The notes beneath the pieces are model-generated. The model was not told the origin of the DNA, did not search any database, and saw only the letters and a list, made by a program, of their open reading frames with translations. Shown here piece after piece: positions 1-6,313 of a stretch of 6,313 bases of DNA (position 1 is the first letter of the stretch; every line of letters starts with the position of its first letter). Made by a program: the position numbers and the translations under genes. The DNA comes from an uncultured Porphyromonadaceae bacterium (GTDB lineage: Bacteria > Bacteroidota > Bacteroidia > Bacteroidales > Muribaculaceae). The DNA is taken from NCBI GenBank assembly GCA_947176615.1, contig CAMWRO010000174.1:1-6313 (forward strand), written 5' to 3'.

Positions 1-2780
1 CCGTGTGCCGTTACTTCGCGCACGTAGGGGTTGCTCAGCTGCTTGAGGTCGCTCTTGATGTAGCCGGGGCACAGCGACGAGTTGCGCGATGTGAACATGC
101 GGTCGATGAAGTACCATGAAAGCAAGGCGCGGTTTTTGCCGTAGTCGACATTGTTGGACAGCGCGGCCTCGGGGAAAAGCGCGTCGGCCGACGGGTCATA
201 GGGGGTCGACGCGAGGAACCATGAGTAGGGGGAACGCAGGTCGATGCCGGTCTGTGTCGACTCGAAGTCATCGATATAGGAGCTGCCTTTGTTGCTTCCG
301 GTCGGCTGCTTGTGGGGGATGAGCTGTGCAAATTCGGCCTGAACGGCAAGAGTCGACGGCTGGGTGGCGTTGACGGTGGGGATTTTGTTGAGCAGGTTGG
401 TCAGCCACATGAAGCGGGTATTGTACTGCATGTTGAGTCCCCACATGGTGTTGTTGATAATCTCGTCGCCTATGTTGACTTTCTCGGTCAGTGCTTTCTC
501 AGAGAAGTGCATGACGGTCGCCCCGATGTTGAAATCCTTGTTGAACTTGTAGTTGAGGTCGAGGCCGAGGAGGGTTTTCCGCTGGGTCGAGTAGAGCGAC
601 TGGTTTTCCATCGTCACGCTGATGCTCTGTCCCGAGTCGATGATGCTCTGATTGGTAATCGTCACGATGCCCATAGCGTAGTCTACGGTGTAGTCGCTGT
701 TTTCGACAAGCTGGACGCCTCCGGCCATGACGACAACCGAGCCGCGGGGCACGTTCATCGCGTTGAGTCGGATCTGGGACCCGTTGGATGCCTGATATTT
801 GCCGGTGAGGACAAATTTGTTTTTGTCGGAGAACTGGCGGGCGACAATCAGCGTTGAGTCGTAAAGTTCCTGATAGACATATTGTCGCGCGATTTCGGGA
901 TTCCCGATTTTCTCGGCAAGGTGTGAGCCGAATGGCTCGACAACGGGGAAGATAATTTTGCCCGACGACGACTGGATGGTATACCCTTCGATAAAGTCAA
1001 AGAACCCGTCGGGATTGGATGCCTCGTTGGAGTCGATGCGGTCGAGGTTCATGACCTGAAGCAGGGGCATGTTGGAGATTCCGGCTACCGGGAGATAGTT
1101 TATTTCGGTGCCGGTGGTGTCGCTCAGATACTTGATGTTGAGGCGGAAATTGGATTTCTGCACCTGATAGGCTCCGAGCGAGTAGACGTTTTTCATCATG
1201 AGGTCCCACATGGGCACTCGCGGGTTGACCGTGGTGCTTTTCAGCATTTTGACGTAGAGCGACTGGTCGGTGGTTGTGATGTCGCCCGAGAACTCGCCCA
1301 CCTGATAGACTTGTCCGTTATAGGTGTATTCATAGGCCACGGCCAGAACCTCGTCGGCGTTCAGCGCGCTTTTAATCGAGACATAGCCGAGTGTGGAGTT
1401 GAGTGTGTACTCGCTTGACGACAGGAGACGGGCCGACTCGACTTTCTCAAATCCGGTGCCGCCCTCAATGCCGTAGGCTGACAGTGGTTCGAGTGCCTGA
1501 GTGACGGTGTTGATGTTTCTAGCTCCGGGGTAGTCGGTCTTTATGACCGAGAGGAGGTTGTTGGATGCATTGGCCGGATTTTGAAGGGCGGGATTGGGTT
1601 GCCAGTAGTCGCTTGCAAGCACGCTGCTCTCGCCGAGGTCCATGAACGCGACGAGGTTGCGGCTCTGGTTGTAGTTGCCGCTTTTGTTGGTGACCCACAC
1701 CTCGATGCGGGTGATGTTGACCCCCGAGGAGACAAACGGCAGCTTGGACGCGAAACGGTCGTAATTGTCACGGAAGAAATGGCCTAAGAAAAAGTGTCGG
1801 TTCTGGTCGTAATTGTCGGCCTGAATGGTGAAATCGGTAGTCTGTACGCCGCCTTTGGTGTTCACGCTGCGCGATTCGGAGTTCTGCTGTGAGACGAGGG
1901 CCGTTGCGGTCAGTTTGCCGAATTGCAACTGGGTTTTGATACCGAAAAGGGCGGTGCTGCCTCGGATCAGCGACGAGCCTGTGGTCATCGACACGTTGCC
2001 CGCCTCGATGCTCTTTACGATGTCATCTTCCTGACCTTCATAGGCGAGCTTCAGGTTTTTTGAGTCGAAATCAAATGTCGCGTCGGTGTTATAGGTCATG
2101 TTGAACTTCAACCGGTCGCCGACGCTTGCGGCAATCGTGGCCTGAATCTTCTGGTCGAAGTCAAAGTAGGTCTTGCGGCGCGAAGTCAGCGACAGGGCCG
2201 GATTGTCGGTCTTGTTTGACTTTATCCCCATCGACACCTGTACCGAGCCTTGCGTTTTCAGCTGCACGCCGCCCGGGCCGAAGATTTTTTCAAGAGGCCC
2301 GAGGGCGAAATTCATGTCGAGGATGTTGAACGGCTCCTTGTCGGGGTTGTTAATCGCCTCGGCATTGCGCTGGCGGTAGTAATTCTGCATCGACTCGCGC
2401 AACTGCCAGTTGTTGTATTGCTCGGCCGAGAGATAGAAAGGTGTGGCGATGTCCATGTCGCCGAGCTTGGTGCGCACGACATAGCATCCCGTCTCGGGGT
2501 CATACTCGGTGACAGTCTTGATGTTGGAGGGGGTGTCGAGGTCGGCGGCAAATTCCTCGGCCATGAGGTCTTCGTAGGTCTGCGGAACGGTCTGCTGTAC
2601 CGGGAAGGGCATCATGATGGAGTCGGCCTCGGCTACGAGCGGCGATGTCATCACCGGCGCGGGAGGGTTGAACCCGGGCGTGACAAACTGGGCTGCGGAA
2701 TAGAACGCAACCGTCGCAAGCGCGCACACTGCGCCCACGATTGACACGACGAGAGGTATTTTGTAGTTACTACGAGCCAA
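1..2780 (-). CDS. sprA: SprA, type IX secretion outer-membrane translocon (N-terminal 926 codons, cut by window edge)
   Basis: SprA (Sov in Porphyromonas) is the very large outer-membrane barrel through which the type IX secretion system exports proteins with C-terminal sorting signals; it also serves gliding motility in flavobacteria. Seen here: a basic N-terminus and a hydrophobic stretch at residues 8-30 (signal peptide), then family-typical segments. These are EGQEDDIVKSIEAGNVSM from residue 248, GVNITRIEVWVTN at 353-365, a GVQLVENSDYTVDY block from 688 and SYIDDFE at 834-840. The reading frame was followed by hand from 2780 to the left edge in overlapping stretches without a stop or frameshift. 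Family members are usually about 2,400 residues, so roughly the first 40% is present. The start is TTG at 2780-2778: an in-frame TAA lies four codons upstream, and the first ATG is codon 44, after the signal peptide. It lies 38 bases downstream of ruvA, probably in the same operon. Identity is very secure; the exact start is less so. Confidence 0.95.
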   Translation of the reverse strand, partial: MARSNYKIPLVVSIVGAVCALATVAFYSAAQFVTPGFNPPAPVMTSPLVAEADSIMMPFPVQQTVPQTYEDLMAEEFAADLDTPSNIKTVTEYDPETGCYVVRTKLGDMDIATPFYLSAEQYNNWQLRESMQNYYRQRNAEAINNPDKEPFNILDMNFALGPLEKIFGPGGVQLKTQGSVQVSMGIKSNKTDNPALSLTSRRKTYFDFDQKIQATIAASVGDRLKFNMTYNTDATFDFDSKNLKLAYEGQEDDIVKSIEAGNVSMTTGSSLIRGSTALFGIKTQLQFGKLTATALVSQQNSESRSVNTKGGVQTTDFTIQADNYDQNRHFFLGHFFRDNYDRFASKLPFVSSGVNITRIEVWVTNKSGNYNQSRNLVAFMDLGESSVLASDYWQPNPALQNPANASNNLLSVIKTDYPGARNINTVTQALEPLSAYGIEGGTGFEKVESARLLSSSEYTLNSTLGYVSIKSALNADEVLAVAYEYTYNGQVYQVGEFSGDITTTDQSLYVKMLKSTTVNPRVPMWDLMMKNVYSLGAYQVQKSNFRLNIKYLSDTTGTEINYLPVAGISNMPLLQVMNLDRIDSNEASNPDGFFDFIEGYTIQSSSGKIIFPVVEPFGSHLAEKIGNPEIARQYVYQELYDSTLIVARQFSDKNKFVLTGKYQASNGSQIRLNAMNVPRGSVVVMAGGVQLVENSDYTVDYAMGIVTITNQSIIDSGQSISVTMENQSLYSTQRKTLLGLDLNYKFNKDFNIGATVMHFSEKALTEKVNIGDEIINNTMWGLNMQYNTRFMWLTNLLNKIPTVNATQPSTLAVQAEFAQLIPHKQPTGSNKGSSYIDDFESTQTGIDLRSPYSWFLASTPYDPSADALFPEAALSNNVDYGKNRALLSWYFIDRMFTSRNSSLCPGYIKSDLKQLSNPYVREVTAH

Positions 2781-2818
2781 GGTCTGTTTTTACCGTTAAA
2801 CACCCGGCCCGACGGTGG
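2781..2818 (-). other. ruvA-sprA spacer, no terminator or promoter seen
   Basis: This 38-base gap separates the ruvA stop from the sprA TTG start. I see no hairpin followed by a T run and no TAnnTTTG box on the minus strand, so read-through transcription from ruvA into sprA is the simplest reading. The stretch directly before the TTG is A-rich (GTAAAAACAGACC) and has no clear Shine-Dalgarno motif. An in-frame TAA at 2792-2790 limits how far upstream sprA translation can begin. Confidence 0.6.
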
Positions 2819-3403
2819 TTACATCATTGAGAGAGCCTGCTTGATGGCCGCCTCGACCTTGATGGCAGGATTGGCCTCAAAGATTTTTTTGAGAACTTTC
2901 TGAGCCTGCGGGCGAGGAAATCCGAGCATGACCATTGCTGCAAGAGCCTCCTCCAGAACCGAATTGTCGGTAACGGGTTGTAATGATAACGTATCGTCAG
3001 AGGCTTTTATTTTATCCTTGAGGTCAACAATTATGCGCTGAGCCGTTTTAGTGCCGATTCCCTTGACATTTTTCAGTTTGCCGTGGTCGCCCGAGACGAT
3101 TACAGCCTCAAGCTCGGGTGCCGGAACCGATGACAGAATCATGCGGGCAGTGTTGGCTCCCACGCCCGACACTCCGATCAGCAGCCTGAACATTTCGCGC
3201 TCCCGGGCGGTAAGAAACCCGTACAGCACCCACGTATCTTCGCGTATTACCTCGTGGACGAGCAGTTTCACTATCCCTTTTTCATTTTCGAGACCCGAAA
3301 AAGTCGACAGCGAGATATTCAGCATGTATCCTGTTCCGCCGTTGTCAATCACGGCATAGGCCGGTGTCAGCTCCTCGACATTGCCCTTGATATATTCAAT
3401 CAT
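2819..3403 (-). CDS. ruvA: Holliday junction branch migration protein RuvA
   Basis: RuvA binds four-way Holliday junctions as a tetramer and loads the RuvB helicase for branch migration in recombination and repair in the cytoplasm. The 194-residue product has the usual family length and three-domain layout. An OB-fold domain covers about residues 1-64, starting MIEYIKG and ending VLYGF. Two helix-hairpin-helix motifs follow: LIGVSGVGANTARMIL at 75-90 and VKGIGTKTAQRIIVDLKDKI at 113-132. A small C-terminal domain that contacts RuvB covers about 148-194 (EEALAAMVMLGF). The acidic pin residues that separate strands at the junction centre appear to be E55 and D56, in REDTWVLYGF. The ATG at 3403 fits the conserved family start; no clear Shine-Dalgarno sequence precedes it, as is common in Bacteroidota. 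It is the first gene of the minus-strand unit, with sprA next and a divergent membrane-protein gene upstream. Confidence 0.98.
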   Translation of the reverse strand: MIEYIKGNVEELTPAYAVIDNGGTGYMLNISLSTFSGLENEKGIVKLLVHEVIREDTWVLYGFLTAREREMFRLLIGVSGVGANTARMILSSVPAPELEAVIVSGDHGKLKNVKGIGTKTAQRIIVDLKDKIKASDDTLSLQPVTDNSVLEEALAAMVMLGFPRPQAQKVLKKIFEANPAIKVEAAIKQALSMM

Positions 3404-3432
3404 AAAAACTATGGTCTAAACATTAAGCATTA

Positions 3433-3463
3433 CAAAGTTACATCAACTTTTCGTGAATCCAAT
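3433..3463 (-). promoter_or_regulatory. Predicted Bacteroidota-type promoter for ruvA-sprA
   Basis: On the minus strand a TAACTTTG box (3440-3433) matches the Bacteroidota -7 consensus TAnnTTTG exactly. ATTG (3463-3460), 19 bases upstream, matches three of four bases of the -33 element TTTG. Transcription would begin near 3426-3429, giving ruvA a leader of about 23-26 bases. The match was found by eye and has not been tested; it interleaves with the promoter of the divergent gene. Confidence 0.6.
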
Positions 3464-3480
3464 AAAAAGCAGTAATTTTG
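3449..3480 (+). promoter_or_regulatory. Predicted Bacteroidota-type promoter for the membrane-protein gene
   Basis: TAATTTTG at 3473-3480 is an exact TAnnTTTG -7 box. Twenty bases upstream lies TTTC (3449-3452), a three-of-four match to the -33 TTTG element. Transcription would start near 3484-3487, only about 7-10 bases before the ATG at 3494, so the mRNA would be almost leaderless. The -33 element lies inside the spacer of the opposing ruvA promoter. Confidence 0.55.
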
Positions 3481-3493
3481 CGGGAAAAACACG

Positions 3494-5092
3494 ATGAGAC
3501 TATTTTCTCGCAGAAATACTTTTGTTGTGGTTGCCCTTATGGCTATGATTGTGGTCTATTGGGCAATATATTATCTCACTCCTTCCCAAGTGGATGATTT
3601 ACTGTTTGTTAATAACTATAAATCACTAAATTCGGGTTCTGCCGATTTCTCATTCAGCTCATTTGCCAAGTATTTTATGTTTATGAGGGAAGATGAAAAT
3701 GGTCGTCTTCCTAATGTCATTTGCCCGTTCTGGGTTCTGTATTTACCGAGGATAACAGGGACTTTATTGTTGTCGGTGCTAACCGTACTGATGGTTTATT
3801 TTATGGCGGTTGCCTCTCATGGAGTCAATCTTAAATTTATTCCGACTCCTTTGCGCTTAATTACAACATGGTTGGCTATTATTGTCTTTTTGCCGTGGAG
3901 GGGTGGAATGTTTATAACTGATTTAATGTTGAATTATATCCCGGTAGTTCTGTTTAATATCTTGTTTTACATGTTGTTTCTTAGAAAACAATCCGATAGA
4001 AAAACATGGGATTTAATCGCGGTCAGTCTTTTCTCCCTATTTTGTGGGTGGCAGCATGAAGGGATGGCCGTCTTGATGTGTGGCGCATTGGGAATATACA
4101 TTCTGATTCATAAATTTAGATTGTCTTTGATACAATGGTTTATGTTTTGGGCCTATGTGCTTGGATGTATAATGGTTGTTTCTGCACCCGGAATATTGAC
4201 AAGACTGACCGCTTCTGATGCAATCGCCGGTGTGGAGATTACGGGGTTTACAGTACTCAAAACTATACCTGTGACCATTCTGCTGTTTGGCGCGAGCGGG
4301 TTGTTGCTCCTGTCGCGGTTTTCTCATCGGTTTATAAAGGTTGCGTGTAAACCTGACTTTTACATTCCTGCGGTCATTGCTGTCGGAGGATGCTTGTTGT
4401 GTGCGAGAACCTCTTTCCAATTTGGTCGGTCGGCATGGTTTGGGGAGGCATTCGCGATTATCGCACTCATCAATTTGCTTGGGATATTTTTTCAGTCTGA
4501 CTTTAAAAGGATAGTCCGAAATTCGTTATATGTGATTTTTGCTTTGATTTTGTCGTTTTTCATGGGCGTGATATATTGGCAGGGGCATTATTATAAAGAG
4601 CACCGACGGATTTCAGCATTGTTGGATGAATCGGAAAGTGGCACGGTATATTACGATTTATCAGTCTCCGCTCCGCTATATACGTTAAAATATCCTGTTG
4701 ACAATACTTGGATAAATCCTGTTCAACTTGTGATATTGAATACTATTTATCCGGGGCGCACAATAGCCATTGTGCCTGAATGCTTGGAGAATATTGAAAA
4801 AGATAAGATAAGCGCAATTTGTGGTTCGGCAGATATGTTAAGATATAAAGACGTATTTGTGCAGAATAATCGTAATGTTTCATTTTTAGATAATGCCGGC
4901 AATGTCATACCTGATGTAGATGTCGGTGTCGAGTATTACGACTTCTATAACGCTTTGGGAGAGGCTTTTTATGCCGTGCCTTCTCTTTGCCAAAAGTTTG
5001 TGGCAGAGGATGGTGAAACATGGGTTTATGTGCATCCTTTAAATAAAAATTTGCACGGAAACATCGTAAAAGTAAATTTGAGCACCAATTGA
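3494..5092 (+). CDS. Polytopic membrane protein of unknown function (DUF6056/GT-C-like plan)
   Basis: I do not recognise a specific function for this 532-residue protein. A basic start (MRLFSRR) leads into a first membrane segment at about 9-28. Further hydrophobic segments lie near 86-106, 119-135, 138-163, 172-205 (probably two), 211-232, 253-274, 288-304, 316-333 and 343-361, so about ten or eleven in all. Residues 362-532 are largely hydrophilic. The first outer loop contains an acidic pair (D34-D35) and an ENGRLPN motif (67-73), and GWQHEG occurs at 185-190. An acidic loop after the first helix and a multi-helix core recall GT-C glycosyltransferases and the DUF6056 membrane family, which would suggest a role in surface glycans; this is inference only. 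A hand count of one line (3601-3660) gives 35% G+C, against 58% for a line of sprA (1681-1740), suggesting a different history. It is divergent from ruvA and ends 7 bases before the pseudouridine synthase gene. Confidence 0.85.
   Translation: MRLFSRRNTFVVVALMAMIVVYWAIYYLTPSQVDDLLFVNNYKSLNSGSADFSFSSFAKYFMFMREDENGRLPNVICPFWVLYLPRITGTLLLSVLTVLMVYFMAVASHGVNLKFIPTPLRLITTWLAIIVFLPWRGGMFITDLMLNYIPVVLFNILFYMLFLRKQSDRKTWDLIAVSLFSLFCGWQHEGMAVLMCGALGIYILIHKFRLSLIQWFMFWAYVLGCIMVVSAPGILTRLTASDAIAGVEITGFTVLKTIPVTILLFGASGLLLLSRFSHRFIKVACKPDFYIPAVIAVGGCLLCARTSFQFGRSAWFGEAFAIIALINLLGIFFQSDFKRIVRNSLYVIFALILSFFMGVIYWQGHYYKEHRRISALLDESESGTVYYDLSVSAPLYTLKYPVDNTWINPVQLVILNTIYPGRTIAIVPECLENIEKDKISAICGSADMLRYKDVFVQNNRNVSFLDNAGNVIPDVDVGVEYYDFYNALGEAFYAVPSLCQKFVAEDGETWVYVHPLNKNLHGNIVKVNLSTN
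5050..5080 (+). promoter_or_regulatory. Predicted full-consensus promoter for the pseudouridine synthase-fmt pair
   Basis: TTTG at 5050-5053, a 19-base spacer, and TAAATTTG at 5073-5080 match both elements of the Bacteroidota promoter with no mismatch. The site lies within the last codons of the membrane-protein gene. Transcription would start about 5084-5087, leaving a 13-16 base leader before the ATG at 5100. The assignment comes from sequence match and position only. Confidence 0.65.
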
Positions 5093-5099
5093 TATATTT

Positions 5100-5771
5100 A
5101 TGCAAGTAGTCTACGAAGATAACCATATTATAATCGTCAACAAGGCTCCGGGAGAGATTGTGCAGGGCGATAAGACGGGCGATGAGCCGCTCGTCGAGAC
5201 TGTCAAACGATGGATTAAGGAAAAATATGCCAAGCCCGGGAATGTTTTCCTCGGGGTGGTGCACCGTCTTGACCGGCCTGTGGCCGGCCTCGTGGTTTTT
5301 GCCAAGACCTCCAAGGCTCTTGCAAGGATGAACGAGATGTTTCGCAATGGCGAGGTCAAAAAGACCTACTGGGCCTTGACCCGCAATCTGCCGCCAAAGG
5401 AGGAGGACCGCATCATCCATTACATCACTACGACTGAGAAGAACAACAAGTCTTATGCCTCGCTCACACCTAAAAACGGAGCCAAAGAGGCGATTCTGTC
5501 CTACCGCCACATCGGGTCAAGCGACCGCTACAATCTTCTCGAAGTGAACCTTGAAACAGGTCGCAAGCATCAGATTCGTGTCCAATTGTCGGCAATCGGA
5601 TGCCCTATAAGGGGTGATTTGAAGTATGGCGACAAGCGCTCTAATCCCGACGGCTCGATTTCGCTGATGGCCCGCCGGATTCAGTTTGTACATCCCGTTT
5701 CGGGCAAGGAGATTGACGTGACAGCTCCGCTTCCCGACAATAATCCGCTGTGGCAGGCGTTTAACATTTAA
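5100..5771 (+). CDS. RluA-family RNA pseudouridine synthase (short form, no S4 domain)
   Basis: Enzymes of the RluA family convert uridine to pseudouridine in rRNA or tRNA. The 223-residue product begins directly with the catalytic fold (MQVVYEDNHIIIVNKAPGE) and has no N-terminal S4 RNA-binding domain, a common short form in this family. The active-site motif is HRLDRP at 55-60 with D58 as the expected catalytic aspartate, followed by GLVVFAKTSKAL. KKTYWAL places the conserved tyrosine at Y90, and ETGRKHQIRVQL at 152-163 is the usual third motif, with R160. GDLKYGD follows at 172-178. The bases after HRLD encode RPVAGL, where many family members have a T/S-S/A-G-L version. The exact RNA target cannot be read from sequence, so no gene symbol is given. 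It is 7 bases downstream of the membrane-protein gene and 17 bases upstream of fmt, with which it probably shares a transcript. Confidence 0.93.
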   Translation: MQVVYEDNHIIIVNKAPGEIVQGDKTGDEPLVETVKRWIKEKYAKPGNVFLGVVHRLDRPVAGLVVFAKTSKALARMNEMFRNGEVKKTYWALTRNLPPKEEDRIIHYITTTEKNNKSYASLTPKNGAKEAILSYRHIGSSDRYNLLEVNLETGRKHQIRVQLSAIGCPIRGDLKYGDKRSNPDGSISLMARRIQFVHPVSGKEIDVTAPLPDNNPLWQAFNI

Positions 5772-5788
5772 AAAGAGATAGAAGAATA

Positions 5789-6313
5789 ATGAAGAAAGAA
5801 GATCTTAAAATAGTGTTTCTCGGCACACCCGATTTTGCCGTGGAGAGTCTGCGACGCATTGTCGAGGGCGGCTATAATGTCGTCGGCGTTATCACCATGC
5901 CTGACAAACCTGCCGGACGCGGCCACAAGCTGCTCCAGTCGCCCGTCAAGCAGTATGCGGTAGAAAAAGGTCTGCATCTGATGCAGCCTGTTAAGCTGAA
6001 GGACCCGGAGTTTGTTGAGGAACTTCGGTCACTCGATGCCGACTTGTTCATTGTCATCGCGTTCCGTATGCTCCCCGAGGTGGTGTGGTCGATGCCGCGT
6101 CTCGGCACATTCAACCTACATGCGTCTCTGCTGCCTCGTTACCGCGGAGCCGCCCCTATAAACTGGGCGGTTATAAACGGCGATACCGAGACGGGCGTGA
6201 CAACTTTCTTTCTGAAACACGAGATTGACACGGGTGACATTATCGCTCAGGAGCGGGTGGATATTCTCCCCACTGACAACGTCGGGGATGTACATGACCG
6301 GTTGATGATGCTT
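5789..6313 (+). CDS. fmt: Methionyl-tRNA formyltransferase (N-terminal 175 codons, cut by window edge)
   Basis: Fmt transfers a formyl group from 10-formyltetrahydrofolate to Met-tRNA(fMet), producing the initiator tRNA used in bacterial translation. The visible 175 codons cover most of the catalytic Rossmann-like domain; the family is usually a little over 300 residues, so the C-terminal tRNA-binding domain lies beyond the window. Motifs seen: VFLGTPDFAV at 9-18, the PDKPAGRG loop at 38-45, and the signature NLHASLLPRYRGAAPINWA at 109-127. EIDTGDII follows at 145-152. By comparison with the E. coli enzyme, the catalytic residues N, H and D correspond to N109, H111 and D147, and all three are present. 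The ATG at 5789 is preceded by a purine-rich stretch (AAAAGAGATAGAAGAATA) that may act as a weak ribosome binding site. It follows the pseudouridine synthase gene after 17 bases with no terminator between them. Confidence 0.98.
   Translation, partial: MKKEDLKIVFLGTPDFAVESLRRIVEGGYNVVGVITMPDKPAGRGHKLLQSPVKQYAVEKGLHLMQPVKLKDPEFVEELRSLDADLFIVIAFRMLPEVVWSMPRLGTFNLHASLLPRYRGAAPINWAVINGDTETGVTTFFLKHEIDTGDIIAQERVDILPTDNVGDVHDRLMML

Noticed and set aside
312..857. 181-codon open frame on the plus strand
   Set aside because: It lies wholly antisense to the continuous SprA frame, and its composition is what the complement of GC-rich codons would give. No recognisable motif.
2250..2744. 164-codon open frame on the plus strand
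   Set aside because: Antisense to the N-terminal part of sprA, with a repetitive V/G/H/R-rich translation typical of a shadow frame.
3404..3493. Riboswitch or small RNA in the divergent spacer
   Set aside because: The 90-base gap is filled by two promoters with short leaders; I see no conserved stem or known riboswitch motif.
4037..4420. 127-codon open frame on the minus strand
   Set aside because: Antisense to the membrane core of the 532-residue protein; polar, low-complexity translation with no family resemblance.
4758..4775. Inverted repeat GCACAAT-AGCC-ATTGTGC
   Set aside because: It is a perfect 7-base stem with a 4-base loop, but it sits in the middle of a coding region with no following T run. 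It is not a terminator, and one such palindrome can occur by chance.
4905..5510. 201-codon open frame on the minus strand
   Set aside because: It overlaps the end of the membrane-protein gene and over half of the pseudouridine synthase gene on the opposite strand, both better supported. No family motif seen.
5772..5788. Terminator or promoter between the pseudouridine synthase gene and fmt
   Set aside because: The 17-base spacer is a purine-rich run with no hairpin and no TAnnTTTG box; it fits a weak ribosome binding region only.

Overview
The window reads as a chromosomal segment of a Bacteroidota bacterium, most likely of the order Bacteroidales. The evidence is a SprA-type type IX secretion translocon gene directly downstream of ruvA, promoters of the Bacteroidota form TTTG - about 19-21 bases - TAnnTTTG, and genes that lack clear Shine-Dalgarno sequences. 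The fairly GC-rich core genes would suit a gut lineage such as Muribaculaceae, but that finer placement is a guess.

Left half, minus strand (1-3403): ruvA (Holliday-junction branch migration) is followed after 38 bases by sprA, the giant outer-membrane translocon of the type IX secretion system. sprA runs off the left edge, so only its first 926 codons are present. They are unbroken and begin with a TTG codon. The two genes look like one transcription unit read from a promoter just upstream of ruvA.

Centre (3404-5099): a 90-base divergent control region carries two interleaved Bacteroidota-type promoters, one for ruvA-sprA and one for the plus-strand gene that follows. That gene encodes a 532-residue polytopic membrane protein with a soluble C-terminal part. 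Its general plan resembles GT-C/DUF6056-like membrane proteins, but its function is unknown. It is visibly more AT-rich than its neighbours and is the least conserved-looking part of the window.

Right part, plus strand (5100-6313): a short RluA-family pseudouridine synthase is followed after 17 bases by fmt (methionyl-tRNA formyltransferase), which runs off the right edge. A full-consensus promoter lies inside the last codons of the membrane-protein gene. This pair of RNA-modification genes can therefore probably be transcribed independently of the AT-rich gene.

I see no tRNA, rRNA, CRISPR array, insertion sequence or convincing terminator. Apart from the AT-rich gene the window is conserved housekeeping and secretion machinery, and I found no clear sign of a new multi-gene system.
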